NCBI RefSeq assembly: GCF_047948215.1
Contig: NC_134455.1
Coordinates: 298,768,647 to 298,832,646, forward strand
Source: Lycorma delicatula
Lineage: Eukaryota > Arthropoda > Insecta > Hemiptera > Fulgoridae
Reading direction: 5' to 3'
DNA length: 64,000 bases
This document shows, piece by piece, positions 48,371-60,202 of this stretch; positions within the stretch are counted from its first letter, which is position 1, and the number at the start of each line of letters is the position of its first letter. A program made the position numbers and the translations under genes. Under the pieces are notes generated by a model. That model ran no database searches, was not told the origin of the DNA, and saw nothing but the letters and a program-made list of their open reading frames with translations.

Positions 48371-50539
48371 GACGTGACTATTCAATTCAGTTTTTAAACG
48401 CTTTGTACAGATAGACAATTTTTTTTCTTTTGAATCGTCTGAAGTAGAAGCAAATCTTTAATATTACCTGTACTTTATTTTTAAGGATAAGTCTACGATT
48501 TACCACCGGTAAAACGAACAAAATTTTAATTTTTATAAAAATCGAGTTTTCCAGTAATTGAACTAGAAAATCTTTAATATAAAAAGGGATTATATTATAT
48601 CCCACAGGATTTTAACGGCTTACAGAATTTTTGGTGTGTAAAATGATCACGTTAACATTTTAAGAGAATATTTGAGGAAATATTATAAGAGTACACTCAT
48701 AATGTAAATACTGATTAGGACATAAAAAGGGTTGGTAATTGAATAAAATACTCTTGAAAATCCAAAAATTCTTTTTCACACATATAATAATTCGTTTGTG
48801 ATTCAATGAATTGAAATTTCATGGGTGTATTCTTTTTGGGTCATCCCTTTTCTTCTGTTGTTTTTTAAGTCATAGAAAAAATTCATGCTTTAAAATGTTA
48901 GATTTCTGCTTATTACGTAAGTAACGATAGTTATTTTACTACAAAATAAATTACTTAAATACAGAACAATTAAATTGTATTTTGAAAAGTCATCAATTTA
49001 TTTCTCTTCAATAAAAATATTTTTATTTTGAACTGTGTATTCTGTAACATGTTTTAGTGTCCATGTCCAATTTTATCCGGAGTGGTAGGTAAATTACTTA
49101 CATTAATCAAACATATTAACCTTTCTGCGGAATACAATATGCTTTCGACTATGTTAATATATGGAGAATTTTGTATTCACTTAATTACGTAGGATTAATT
49201 TGTTTATTATTTTTATAAACATTTTCTTTAACAACTTACGAAACAAACAAATAATAATAATTATTTATTTATAATTCTTTGTTTATTTATTCATTTTTAT
49301 ATTTTAAAGATATTAATTACATATTTCTATATTTCATCTCAAACAGAAAAAAAGTTATATTCATTATTGAAAAGCCAAAAAAAAAAAATTATTATTCCTA
49401 TGTAACATTTAAATATTCTCGTAGGATAAACTTTAAAGTTTGATTTAAAAGTTTAAAGAATCAATAAGAACGGAATTCCTTGAATAGCATGAAAAATATT
49501 TTATAATTTTAAAAGTTAAAATTAGGAATTACTATTAATCGGATAGATTTATTAAAATCCCCATATTTAAAAACAAAAATGAACTGAAATTATATTCGTA
49601 TAAATCTGTAAAAACAGAAGAAAAAACGTTAAATACTAGTTACGTTTTATTGAATATTTTATCTTCTTTCCGTGAGCTCACTTTTTTTTCTTTTCCTACC
49701 GTTTGTCATCGGATTGAAATTTTTCTGAATTCTTTTGTATGAATATTTTCTCAGCTTTTATAAACACAAACTCTGATTCAATTTCATTTGTTATCCTTCA
49801 ATTTTAAACATCATGCGTTTTTTTTTTGTTTTTTTTCCTATTCTGTACAATTCAGTTGAAGAGCAATGTAAACACAAATTCAGTTTCTGGTTATGCTTAC
49901 ACATATGGTTTTCAAATAATTTACATTACATCTGATTGTTGGGTTAAAAAACTTCTTTTTCTGTACATCTTAATAAACAAACCCATTTTTGTTTATATTA
50001 TTTGTAAATATTTGCTTCAATTCTTTATATTTTTTTAATAAATTTTTTTTTTTTAAAGTTAATATGTGAACTGGTAATTTTTTACCAGAAATGAAATTAA
50101 TGTGTAATTGCTATTTCCCCAAATTTAATTTTCTCGACTCCCGTATCTTCCTTAGTTAGAAACCTGCTAATAAAAAGTGAAATAGCGCCAAGTTGACAAC
50201 AACCAATACTGTAAATAAATGCCTTCTAATAATAATTATTGTTATTATATTGTCTAATCAGAATATAATTAAAATATATTCTAGGTAAATTATTTGGGTT
50301 ATATCGGCCTCTACAATTTACATGAATTGTTACATTAATTTCTTAGGAGTTCTATTTTTTCTTGGATCTGTAATTATTTACCATTATTGTTGTTCACATT
50401 TCATAACTTAGTTAAAATTCTTCAGACCTTCAAAATGTTTCTGACATAAAAAAAAAATAAATAAAAAATAATAATTTGAATGTGGAATATTAAACACTTC
50501 ATACTACATAAACGAGTTGAATAAATAGAAATTCTTATT
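48371..50539. other. AT-rich DNA, no gene seen
   Basis: About 2.2 kb of AT-rich sequence. Nothing recognised beyond homopolymer runs. Confidence 0.55.
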
Positions 50540-50815
50540 AAGTTATAATATTAAATAAAAATCTAGATGGCGCTGGGGTTGGAATATTTGGAAAAATTGC
50601 ATTTACGGTCCAATTTGTCACATATTCACAATACTTATTAATTACATGAAAAGAAATAGTTTTAAAAAAATTATACCCGCTAGGTGGCGCTGGAGTCTAG
50701 ATATTTCCGAAAAAACAAATAGACAAACAAACTTTATTCTTCTATATTTATAAAATGAACAATGTTTGTATGCGTGCCCGCTATAGACTAAAAAACTACT
50801 GGACCTATTTTCGAG
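50540..50815 (+). repeat. Repeat fragment with duplicated GGCGCTGG motif
   Basis: CTAGATGGCGCTGGGGTTGG (about 50563) and GCTAGGTGGCGCTGGAGTC (about 50680) are imperfect copies about 115 bp apart. A following block ATGAACAATGTTTGTATGCG looks like interspersed repeat sequence. Family unknown. Confidence 0.4.
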
Positions 50816-50962
50816 TGGGAAGATGGGAAAACGGAGAAAAGGGTGAAATGGAGAAAAGAAAAGGCAGAAGGGGTGAAAGGGAAACAGGGAAAACGGGAAA
50901 ATGTAGAAAGAGAAAAAAGGAAAGAGGTAAAATTGGAAATGGAAAAAGGGAAAAGTGAACGG
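50816..50962 (+). repeat. Long purine-rich (GGGAAAA)n-like tract
   Basis: Almost 150 bases are nearly all G and A, built from irregular units such as GGGAAAA and GGAGAAAAG. The open frame across it is a by-product of the repeat (Lys, Glu, Gly and Arg only). Confidence 0.88.
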
Positions 50963-51255
50963 TTAAATTTTGTGAAGTTCTGTAAAGTTTATTCAAACTT
51001 ACACTGATGTTCATTTAATTTATATATATATATAAATATACACAAATCTAGCATTAGTGAAGCATTGCCAGGTCTGATAGTTTTTTTTTTATATTTCCTT
51101 AACTATGAACGAAGTTCTGTTAATAAATGTAACTTTTTTCTCTGGCCTACATTGTTATTGCCAATTGATTTATTTATTTTCTTTCCTATAATTTTAGACC
51201 TATGCCCAAACAAAACCATCCTACTCCTTTTTTAAGATAAATAAATTTTTAGTAG

Positions 51256-51325
51256 CGTATGAAAAAAATTCTAAGCAAGATTCGAACCCAAAACGTTCTG
51301 GTTGGTTAGCAGAGAGGTAATTATG
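51256..51325 (-). mobile_element. SINE family A head remnant
   Basis: On the minus strand it has GGTTCGAATCTTGC, a B box just off consensus, with the preceding GCTAACCAACCAGAACG-like head and the following A-rich GTATGAAAA boundary. Only the head remains. Confidence 0.6.
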
Positions 51326-51514
51326 ATTATATTCATATAGAAGAGATAGATATTAAAAATTAAAAAGCACGACTGCCAAAAAAAAAAATTATTCTTTAAT
51401 ATAGGATAATTTAAGAGCATGGGGGTGACAATTTTACATAAAGCATTTGTATATAGTATATTTTTGTAATTTTTTTTTAAATTTATAACGTATACATATA
51501 CATAAATGTATATT

Positions 51515-51640
51515 TTGATATGACACTCCCTAACATAAGGATTCCAACGCGGTGTCATATATCTAAATCGGTTCAGCCGTTGAGCTGTTTCGATGAAACA
51601 AACATATATACATACACACATCCTAAACTCGTACTCCTTT
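51515..51640 (+). repeat. RTE-type 3' end repeat, copy 1
   Basis: Contains AAATCGGTTCAGCCGTTGAG followed by CTGTTTCGATGAAACAAACA and ACATAC-rich sequence. The motif GGTTCAGCCGTT followed by AAACA and CATAC units is typical of the 3' ends of several arthropod RTE-like elements. A diverged second copy lies at 52020-52150. Confidence 0.6.
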
Positions 51641-51836
51641 ATAACACTATACTCCTATATAACTCCTTTTTTTGGGCAGTCGTGAAAACAACATTAGTAA
51701 GAGAACAACTTCACACGTACGAGATACGAGGTTTCCGAATCGTTCAGAATGAAGCGTTGAGATGCGAGATATTCAACGACTCATTTATCTGACAGATATT
51801 TTTTATTTTTTTTTATTTATTTAAACATATATATGT

Positions 51837-51844
<8 letters not shown>

Positions 51845-51876
<32 letters not shown>
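51845..51876. repeat. (AT)n microsatellite
   Basis: Continuous AT run immediately before the RTE RT fragment. Confidence 0.9.
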
Positions 51877-51878
<2 letters not shown>

Positions 51879-51884
51879 TTATAT

Positions 51885-52000
51885 ATTATGACAAATTCAG
51901 AACTAGATGAGTCGGATGTTGAGGTAAAATTAGGCGGTAGGAACATCAATATTTTTACGCTATGCAGATGACATCATCATCATGATGTATATTTCTATAG
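51885..52000 (+). pseudogene. RTE-like RT fragment with YADD motif
   Basis: Translation gives MTNSELDESDVEVKLGGRNI. After a one-base shift it continues IFLRYADDIIIMM (about 51950-51990). RTE and BovB elements read LDEAQAGIKIAGRNINNLRYADD here, with the two aspartates of YADD forming the RT catalytic site. Only about 40 residues are left, so this is a tiny relic. The RTE-type 3' repeat (52020-52150) follows directly, consistent with an internally deleted copy. Confidence 0.8.
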
Positions 52001-52009
52001 CCTATGATA

Positions 52010-52150
52010 CTCCTGGTAACATAACGATTTCAGCGCGGGGTAATACATTTAAATCAGTTCAAACATTGAACTGCTACATTGAAACAAAATACATACGTGC
52101 ACCCTAAATACATTACACTGCGTTTTGAGCAGTCGTTAAAAATATCTGAT
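52010..52150 (+). repeat. RTE-type 3' end repeat, copy 2
   Basis: Diverged duplicate of 51515-51640. Paired blocks include ACTCCTGGTAACATAACGAT, TAAATCAGTTCAAACATTGA and GAAACAAAATACATACGTGC. Its position just after the YADD fragment suggests it is the 3' end of that element. Confidence 0.6.
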
Positions 52151-52631
52151 AAATATATATTTAATTATTTCTTTTTTTTAAACTGAGTTATATGTAATCT
52201 TATGTTTATTCATAACTGTCGTTTACTAATAGCATAAAAATATTATATTTTAACTCTCCGTTATTTAGCGTTGGTGACATTGAGCTAGTTTTTTATTTTA
52301 AAGGATTACGTTCAGGCACTAATTACGAATCTTCATTGTGCGCCCCAAAAAACACAAAAAACTAAATAACATTTTAAAAACTATGTAATATTATATCCTA
52401 ATATATTTAATAAAAAATATTAGCATATAATGTAACATTATAAGGCATTAATTTAAACAAAAAAAATTACAATCCTCTACGGCCAAGATGCAACATTCTT
52501 TTTAATCATTAATACAATTATTCAATAATAATTTTGCTTTTAAATAATGATTATTGTAAATTTTAGGTTAATTTTCACCAAAAAAATCACGAATTTCCAG
52601 TATTATGAAGGAAAGTCAGGTCTAATTAATC
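52151..52631. other. AT-rich spacer, no gene seen
   Basis: Nothing recognised. Confidence 0.45.
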
Positions 52632-52785
52632 TTTTGGTGGTTGGGTTTCAATTAACCATACATCTCAGGAATGGTCGACCTGAGACTGTACAAGATTATA
52701 CTTCATTTGCACTCATACATATCACCACATTCATCCTCTGACGTAATACCTTACGGTGGTTCCGGAGCTAAACAGAAAAATAGCA
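52632..52785 (+). mobile_element. SINE family B, 3' part only
   Basis: Starts at TTTGGTGGTTGGGTTTCAAT and continues through AGGAATGGTCGACCTGAGAC to CATCCTCTGACGTAATACCT and ACGGTGGTTCCGGAGC. The head is absent, so the copy is 5'-truncated. Its tail is the best match to the family A tail. Confidence 0.88.
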
Positions 52786-52932
52786 GGTGTCTTTATTCTC
52801 AAAACGTATATATATATATTATTAAGGTAATTAATAAGAAACAATGAAAGCAGTGAAAAATACTTAGAAAAGTTTTTTTGAGATAACACATCGGACTGCG
52901 ATGGTCATTTTACCCTATGAGAATAGAAATTT

Positions 52933-53026
52933 AGCGTATGAAAAATGACATGGCTAACCGGGATTCGAATCAAAAACTTTCGGATGAACGGGTAAGACGC
53001 AACCACATCACTATGAGGATCGGCAA
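52933..53026 (-). mobile_element. SINE family A head
   Basis: On the minus strand it reads GCCGATCCTCATAGTGATGT, then a B box ATTCGAATCC that is slightly degraded, then CGGTTAGCCATGTCATTTTT. It matches the other family A heads in order and spacing. No shared tail remains. Confidence 0.8.
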
Positions 53027-53282
53027 AAGCTATTTTAAAAAGTAGAGAATTTAAAATTTAAAAAAAAGTTTTTTTACTTTTAAGTGTAATAATTACGCGA
53101 TGACGCTTAAGTTGTTTTTCAACATAACAACGTTGTTTAAAATCTAATAATAAATGAGATATTAATCCATTTATTATAAAATTATTATCATTTTAGGAAA
53201 GAAATGAAAACTTACTAAAAATCTCCTTATTTATTTATAGACCATCAATAGAACTACGATAATTCTTGTCACTGGATGAAAA

Positions 53283-53375
53283 ATTAATTTTAAAATGTAT
53301 GAAATATGGCAAGCCTGGCTGGGCTTTGATCCCAGACATTATTAAGATATTGAGTGAATATGGCTGATATTTTAA
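53283..53375 (-). mobile_element. Degraded SINE family A head
   Basis: On the minus strand GGGATCAAAGCCCAGCCAGG and CTTGCCATATTTCATAC correspond to the B box and the downstream GGCATG...TTTTCATAC of better copies. Confidence 0.5.
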
Positions 53376-53420
53376 CACCTTAATAGTTTCACTTTAGTTT
53401 ATTTCGTAGAGAATAAAATG

Positions 53421-53479
53421 GAGTGTTTCATGTAATATATCACGCCCGCGCGTGCGTGTGTTATATTACATGACACTCT
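53421..53479. repeat. Long hairpin with GC-alternating loop
   Basis: GAGTGTTTCATGTAATATAT pairs with ATATTACATGACACTC over about 22 bp with a two-base bulge and a few mismatches. The loop reads CCGCGCGTGC. Confidence 0.82.
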
Positions 53480-53618
53480 CTTATATGACATACAGTCTCT
53501 ATTTCTCTCTCTCTCACAGCGGGTGTAAAAGGGTGAGGGGGTATATAAAGAGTGAGAGAGTTTGTGGGAGAAGTAGAGTTGTTTAAACAACATTACATGC
53601 CCAATCATGTCTAAAACT

Positions 53619-54290
53619 TTATTTCCTTGTACGAAGTAGAGGAAGTATTACGATATCGAAAAATTTCGGTTTCCAGATTTCAACGCAAATATCCATTTTG
53701 ACCATCCTGAATTCATTTTCACTAACTTCGGCGTGACGTCTCTACATACGTACGTATGTATCTCGCATAATTCAAAAAAGATTAGCCGTAGGATGTTGAA
53801 ATTTTGGATTTAGGATTGTTGTAACATCTACTTGTGCACTTCCGGTTTGATTATAATCGACTGAACCAAAAGTGTCCAAAAAAGCTGAAAATCCAAAGAA
53901 AATAGGATTTTTTATTTTTTCTTAATTGCAATATTTAGCTCTCGTTGAAAGCTTTTCAACGATATATCACAAGTGGTACTTATTTTCATTGGTTCTAGAG
54001 ATGTAGCCAAATAAAATTTTAATTAATGAAATATTTAGATCTTATGGGAAGGCACATCATTTCGAGTCAAGTTCATCACATTTTTTTTTATATATTTTTT
54101 TTAATTTACTATATCGATTTATTAATAATTATTAACCAGTCATTGTAAAAAAAAAATTATGATGAATAATTATAATTTAATAATAACAACAAAAAAAATT
54201 TGAAGTTTTTAATAAAATAAAATTGTATGTACTTTTCTTTAAAAAAAAAAAAAAATGTAAATATAATTTAATAGGCGTACAAGGAGGTCA
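53619..54290 (+). mobile_element. Unclassified repeat family C, longer copy
   Basis: Starts TTTCCTTGTACGAAGTAGAG and includes GATTAGCCGTAGGATGTTGA, TCGACTGAACCAAAAGTGTC and AAGCTTTTCAACGATATATC. A GTACAAGGAGG block at 54278-54288 mirrors the TTTCCTTGTAC start, so short terminal inverted repeats are likely. No coding frame is visible. The reverse copy at 48020-48370 covers roughly its first half. Confidence 0.75.
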
Positions 54291-55830
54291 TGTGTTGTCC
54301 ACATCAGATTTTTATCATAAAAATTCGAAATAAATATTCTTTAAATAAATAAATTTGCTTTAATGAGTAAAAGGATTTATATATTTTAGCAGACAAAAAG
54401 AAAGAACTACATTATTTAAATGAAGATGCAATAAGAGTTGTGCTTGTTTTTATATGAGCTTTTTTTTTAAATTTGTGTAGAAATATGATACCAAGTAAGT
54501 TTTTTCCTTTTTTGTTATAATATTGACATAATATATTTATAATGATCATAATATGAATTCTGATAACTTTTCTCTTGTTTTTAACTAGTACTTTCATCTA
54601 TAGCTCTTCACATTCCTATTATCTTATTAACTAATCAATGCTGAAGTCTTGATTTTTTCAGAATTTTAAATTTAAGTTTTGAAAATGTACTTAACACACA
54701 CTTTGTAGCTAAGTTTTATTGTCATTTCTTTTTAATAAATAAAATATTTTAAGAATACAGATTATATATATAATTTAAGACATAATAAATAAATATATAT
54801 ATACAGATAGGGTTTAAAGTTACAGAGGCTGCCAAATACTCCATAGATTTAAGAAAAAACCCATTTTTCCCGTAAGACAGTCTTAAATGCTTTATCACTT
54901 ATTAAGTTTTATTTAATTGAAAGTAGGTAACTGAACATTAATAATAACATATATTTTATTTATTTTATTTTATTAGTCAGAATGTCTTATAAAAATTCAT
55001 GAACTGATAATCGTCCGGTGTTTAAAATATACTTTGAATAAAAAATATAAAAAAAACGTAAAAAAAGTAAAATAAAAAATAAACTCTAAAAAAATAAACG
55101 ATGACTAAATGATAGTTTTTCTTTTAGCATTATACGATAATCAGGTTTTAATTATATTTACTTTTCATTATTTTCCTGTCGTTTATCTCTTCTAATAGAA
55201 TTTAGGGCTTTAATAAATAATTGTTTCGTAATAATGATTATTTAATCAATAATTAATTACACTACTAAATATATATTAAAGTATTTGTGTTGAATGCACT
55301 TCATGATTGCTTGGGAAGTGATTGTGGTAAATTTAATTATAAATAAAACCATTATACTACGTAAACATATGTTGAATATTAGAAATCCCACAAAATATAT
55401 TACTGTAAACAATAAAACATTATAATAATCGTACATATCAAGCCAAAAGTTAGTCTGTTCTTTCATCACCCTGCAACCAACCGACCGACCAATTTCAGAT
55501 TTGTAAAATTAATTTGTGTTATACCAGAGAAGGTTTTAAAATCATAGATTTAATTAACAACCATCAGTTGTTAATTAAAGGTATTTATAAATGAAGAAAA
55601 AATTAGTAATTAAAAGTTAAATTATTTTCACTATTTGCCACCGTGTCACCATAGCTACAGAAATAAGCTGTGAAGTTTTCTCATCAAAGATCTGTGTACT
55701 TCAGCACCCTAGTAACTACTATCGTTTCTTTGGTAATTTATTTTCTTTTTCAACTTGCTATAAAGCCTGAATTCTTGAATTGTTATTTAACAGTGTTATA
55801 CTCACAACATTGAGGGTAACGAACACAGCA
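54291..55830. other. AT-rich DNA, no gene seen
   Basis: About 1.5 kb of AT-rich sequence. Nothing recognised. Confidence 0.55.
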
Positions 55831-56032
55831 GGGGTCCTAGCTGAGCGGTAATGGGGAGCGAAGCAAGCTCTGCAGCTCTGAAATTTTTTCTGTGGCCCTG
55901 AGAGAACCGTAGCCGGCTCTAAAAGGTCCTGGGGAGCCCTTGGTTGGCCACGGTGCTCACTAGTGCCGTCCTGGGATATGGGGGTTCAGGGGGTCATCCG
56001 GCCAGAGCCATCCGGCTAGACGGTTAGTATAA
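55831..56032. repeat. GC-rich island of unknown origin
   Basis: About 200 bp with far higher GC than its surroundings and abrupt edges. It includes GGGGTCCTAGCTGAGCGGTA, which is faintly tRNA-like, and CCATCCGGCTAGACGG at its end. No protein-coding frame or terminal repeat is visible. It is probably a fragment of a transposable element. Confidence 0.45.
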
Positions 56033-56349
56033 CTATATTTACAATAGTATATGCTCTCTTTTTTCAGTATTCATCCTTTTTCCTTTTACGGGATAAACTA
56101 ATTCCATTGGTTTGAAAATAAACACTAACTTACAAGTGAATAAAATCAAAAAAATTCTCCATGTCTATCAAATACCATACTGAAAGCTGTAGAATCGCTT
56201 TTAGCAGTCCAAGTCAAGAACAAATGTTGATACAAATTCGTATTATATTAAATTCTCTATGCAAAAAGAGATTACATCGTACTTTGAAAACATAAAATTA
56301 ACTTTACTATTTATAATTATTATGTTTATTTATACATTTTTTTTAACAC

Positions 56350-56380
<31 letters not shown>

Positions 56381-56698
56381 ATGCAAACAAATATCAAGTG
56401 TACATATATTAAAGGTGTACCTAGGATCCTCGTTATAAAAAGTTACGTTTTGACTAGATTAACTGCTACATCTTTAAAATTTAAATTCCTGCTTGCATAT
56501 CTATACTTAAAAAAAATTATTTATGTTCCTTCCAATCACAATTAAGCGATTACTGTATTTCATTTGCTATTTTTAGTCAAACAAATTTTATTTCACTTTA
56601 CTTAACTTGTATCTCAGTTTTTTGTACTGTTTCTAAAATAATTTTCTGTAACAATAGTTCATCGCGTTTCCCTATTTTCTGCTATAAAATTTTGCATT
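56033..56698. other. AT-rich spacer with (AT)n
   Basis: Contains an (AT)n run at about 56353-56381. No gene is seen. Confidence 0.5.
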
Positions 56699-57200
56699 TC
56701 ATCCGTTTCCTAACCAGTAATCTAAGGGAGTAAGGTCTGGTGATCTAGAAGGCCAATTTAATGGCGCTCTGCCTCCAATCCAATTACCAGCAAATTTTTC
56801 GTTTAAGAATTTTCTTACTTTATTCGTGAAATGTTTAGTGGTCCACAAAGTTGATAATACTGTACAATTCGATTCTTTTTGTCTTTGAGAAATTTTCAAG
56901 AAATTTAAGAAACTTATTGTTTAAAAATTCCAGATAATCTTTCCCCGTGAACATTGTTAATCCACTGACAAAACTGCAGTCGTCTGGCACGGTCACAAAG
57001 CTGGAACGGTTGAACTATCTGAACATAAGAACGCAGTCTTAAGGATCTAATGTCCTCCACACTGTACTTGGTGGAATGTTGAATTAAGTAGAAATTCTTC
57101 TCGTCGTAGGACTAATCTGTATCAATGAATATTGAATCGTACCGTGCTTTTCTTCGAAAAGTCGGTAAAAGTGGTACAGAAGTATTTTAATATAGAAGGC
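56699..57200 (-). pseudogene. Tc/mariner-type transposase relic
   Basis: The minus-strand end reads FLNEKFAGNWIGGRAPLNWP and then SRSPDLTPLDYWL, matching the F-L-N-E-x-F...W-I-G-R-G-G-P-x-x-W-P-P-R-S-P-D-L-T-P-L-D block of DDE_3-type transposases. Upstream (about 57000-56930) IVQPFQLCDRARRLQFCQWI matches the region where these proteins usually read RVQxLxPxDYPARxxFCxW. Stops separate the blocks. It is the best preserved version of this motif among the three relics of this family in the window. Confidence 0.85.
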
Positions 57201-59769
57201 TTTATTTTACTTTCTGAACAGAAGTCACGGTAAAAATTTTTCAAATCATAAATTTATCTGGAAAACAATGTTTTTGTATATATTTTTTTTTACGAATTCT
57301 TTGACTCAGTTGAATAGCAGGCATACGCTTTCGGAGTTGTGGTAAAATTTAGAATCACCAGGTAAAGTTGTGCTGTATATGTATATGAATGTATGAGAGA
57401 GGAAAAAAGAGAGAATTGAAAAAAATAAACATATAACCATTACCAGTTATTTCGTTTTATTTTTTTAAATAGTAAAATTAAACTACTTCAATTTGAAAAA
57501 TAATGTTTATTTAATTAAACATTATATATACGAGTTTTATATTTTGTGTAATATAAAAATAATAAAAAAAACCGGAATACGGATGCAGTATAAAACTGAA
57601 ATTTATGTTCTTTTAACTTTCCCGATTGTGTTAAATGAACATCTAACTCAAACTAAGAGTTATTTTGAACTTATAGCTACAAAACTTCTTATAAAAAGAG
57701 GTTTTAAGTATTTTGTTGTGTTAAGCACTTAATCTACTTTTCATGGATTCATTGTTAAAAAACTGTAATTAATTTTATCTTTTTTAGTACTGATTAAAAT
57801 GCAAAAAAAAATTGCTCATTTCTTCAATAATTTGTAAAATAAACAAATTAACAAAAAAAAATTAAAAAAATTGTATTTTATTGGTATAGTTTTGGACATT
57901 CATAATTTGTAAGTTCCATATCAAGTAAAAATTTTATTTTAATATATATATATCAAAAAAGTTTAATTTAATAATTATCTGTTTATTTATTTTAATTTTG
58001 TTTAATATTATTTTTATTGATTATTTAATTTTGATCCTATAAAAATTGCTTTACTTTTCTTCTTTAGAAACTTTTATTCTATAAGAATATTTTTTCAAGA
58101 ACTTAAAACTTTATTATGTGGTAATTGTATAGAGTAAATGGGGAATGTCAAGAACAGGGACGTTCAATTTGTCAGTCTCAGAAGTAGTACTTCAGATTTT
58201 TTTACCGTAGTTTAAGTGCTTGTAATCTTCCGAATAAAATGAAAAATGTATTCCCAATATCTAGTTTTTAATTTAAGATAAATCATACAATAAGATTTTT
58301 TTTTTTAAATCTATTGTATAATTACTCAATTCATAACTCAAAATAGGGGAAACATAGATAACAGAATAAGGAAAAATAATGAAAAAAGGTGAGTCTCAAA
58401 ATACTTGCTGCAACACAAGAAGAAGAAAGAGATCAATAAAAGTTAAAAATAACGTTTTTAATTTCAAATAAATACAAAAAAGAATATTTACTAAGTTTTT
58501 ATTTGTAAAAACATTTAAAAAATTTGTTATTCAAACTAAATAAAATTAAAGGTATGATTTTCAGCCCTTTTTCTACAGCGTTCAATACGTTAACATTTGC
58601 AGTTTCTGTAATTCAGTACATTTAACAGCAAATGACTTACTACTGAACGCTAACCCATATGGTAAATGTTTTCAAGAGAGATAATGTTATATATATATTT
58701 ATTCTAAGATCCATAGAAGTTTCTTTTCTCATTAAATAGATGATAAGTAATTCGAACTTAGACCCCGTGACTTGGAAATTGTGACCGCCAAAGCAAACTG
58801 CAACGGAAATTGCTTTCTTGTAAAGTTTCTGTTTCCAATATTCAAAGTTCGTTTTAATGCTTAACTTGTAACAGTTGCAGTAATTTCGTAATTTTATCAA
58901 ATACAATTATAAAACATTATCTCTTATTGCTCAAATTTATCTAATGGATTACAATTTTCAATATGAATTATATTTTAAACATATTTTTAAACTCAATTAC
59001 GTAGACTTTTTTAACCTATAGATTTAATCGAAGAATAAAAAAATCAATATAAGTTTGGGGGTAGATGACATCTAGTTTCACAAATTACAACCCAATACTT
59101 TTTCCTTTTCTACAACTATGCTGAACTTTTATCACAGTAACCGATTCTGTTAAATAAAATTATCTTTTATTATTAAAATATATTATGAAAAAACATCTTA
59201 TAAAGTCTTACTTTTGATTTTTACGAATTCTGTATGGATGAAAAACATGGCCACTTAAAAAAAAAGTGGAAATAAAAGAGTGAAGGGATTTAAATTATGG
59301 ACAGATTGAAGATAAAGTAAATAGAGTGAAAAAAAGAAAAAGTAATCAATTAGAGCAATCGAAACAATTAAGAATAGGAAAGCTAACTGGCTAGAACATA
59401 ACACGTGAAGATTAATTAAAAGAATGCTAGAAGGAATCAGGAGAAAATCCAAAGAAGCAAAGTGAAAAATATTAGTTCTAAAAGATATTGGGAGCTATTG
59501 TGAACTAAAAACATAGCTAAAGAAGAAGGGAATAAATAGAGGCAATTTGGTTCCAGCAAAGAAATTTGCTCCAGCAAAGACAATTGTATAACGATTATGA
59601 TCTTGAAATACTTATTAATGTTAAGCAACACTTGATATAATATTGATAAATTTTTGTTTAATTGTCGACGAAATTAAACATTTATGTGAATGTTTATGAA
59701 TTTGTGTGTTCATAATTTGTAATTTCTTCATTTTATAGCATTGAATTATAAAATTAGGTATGTCAATAT
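57201..59769. other. AT-rich DNA, no gene seen
   Basis: About 2.6 kb of AT-rich sequence. Frames of up to about 90 codons have low-complexity or membrane-like composition caused by T-rich sequence, with no recognised family. Confidence 0.5.
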
Positions 59770-60202
59770 TATGGGTGTCAATATTATGAAATCTACATTT
59801 TCCGGTTTTGCCTGGATACGTCTCGTAAATATTCTAAATTTTTGGGTGATAATATCAAAAGATATCTCAACAGTCATCCAAGCTCTGCTTAAACGGTAGT
59901 AAAATATGCTCTTAGAATGATTCTATTCTTTTCCTAGTTAGGCGCATCAGATAGGTTTTTAGAGAGAACGAATCATCACCTACAATCGCATAATGAGGCT
60001 CAGTATCTGTACCTGGCAGTGGTGCATGGTGTGGTACAGATAAAGTGTTGTTTTGACCTGCTTTCCCCAGATTACATTTTGCAAAAATGCGACCACTGCT
60101 ATTCTTGTTATAAGCACCATCACCAGCCATGAAATTGTAATGTGCATCAATAAGTGTCAATAAAACAACAGAGCCTAGAAAAGCGTAATCAGTGAACAAC
60201 AA
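59770..60202 (-). pseudogene. PIF/Harbinger transposase relic (HARBI1-like)
   Basis: The main minus-strand frame (60202-59912, 96 codons) contains SVVLLTLIDAHYNFMAGDGA, NSSGRIFAKCNLGKA and HYAIVGDDSFSLKTYLMRL. This is the DDE_Tnp_4 core of Harbinger transposases and HARBI1-type nucleases, including aspartates in the LIDA and VGDD motifs. After a frame break, KFRIFTRRIQAKPENVDFI (about 59860-59790) matches the C-terminal block. The N-terminal third is missing. The intact reading frame over 96 codons suggests this relic is younger than the mariner ones. Confidence 0.88.

Noticed and set aside
50755..50958. A Lys/Glu-rich protein-coding gene
   Set aside because: The frame is a by-product of a purine-rich simple repeat.
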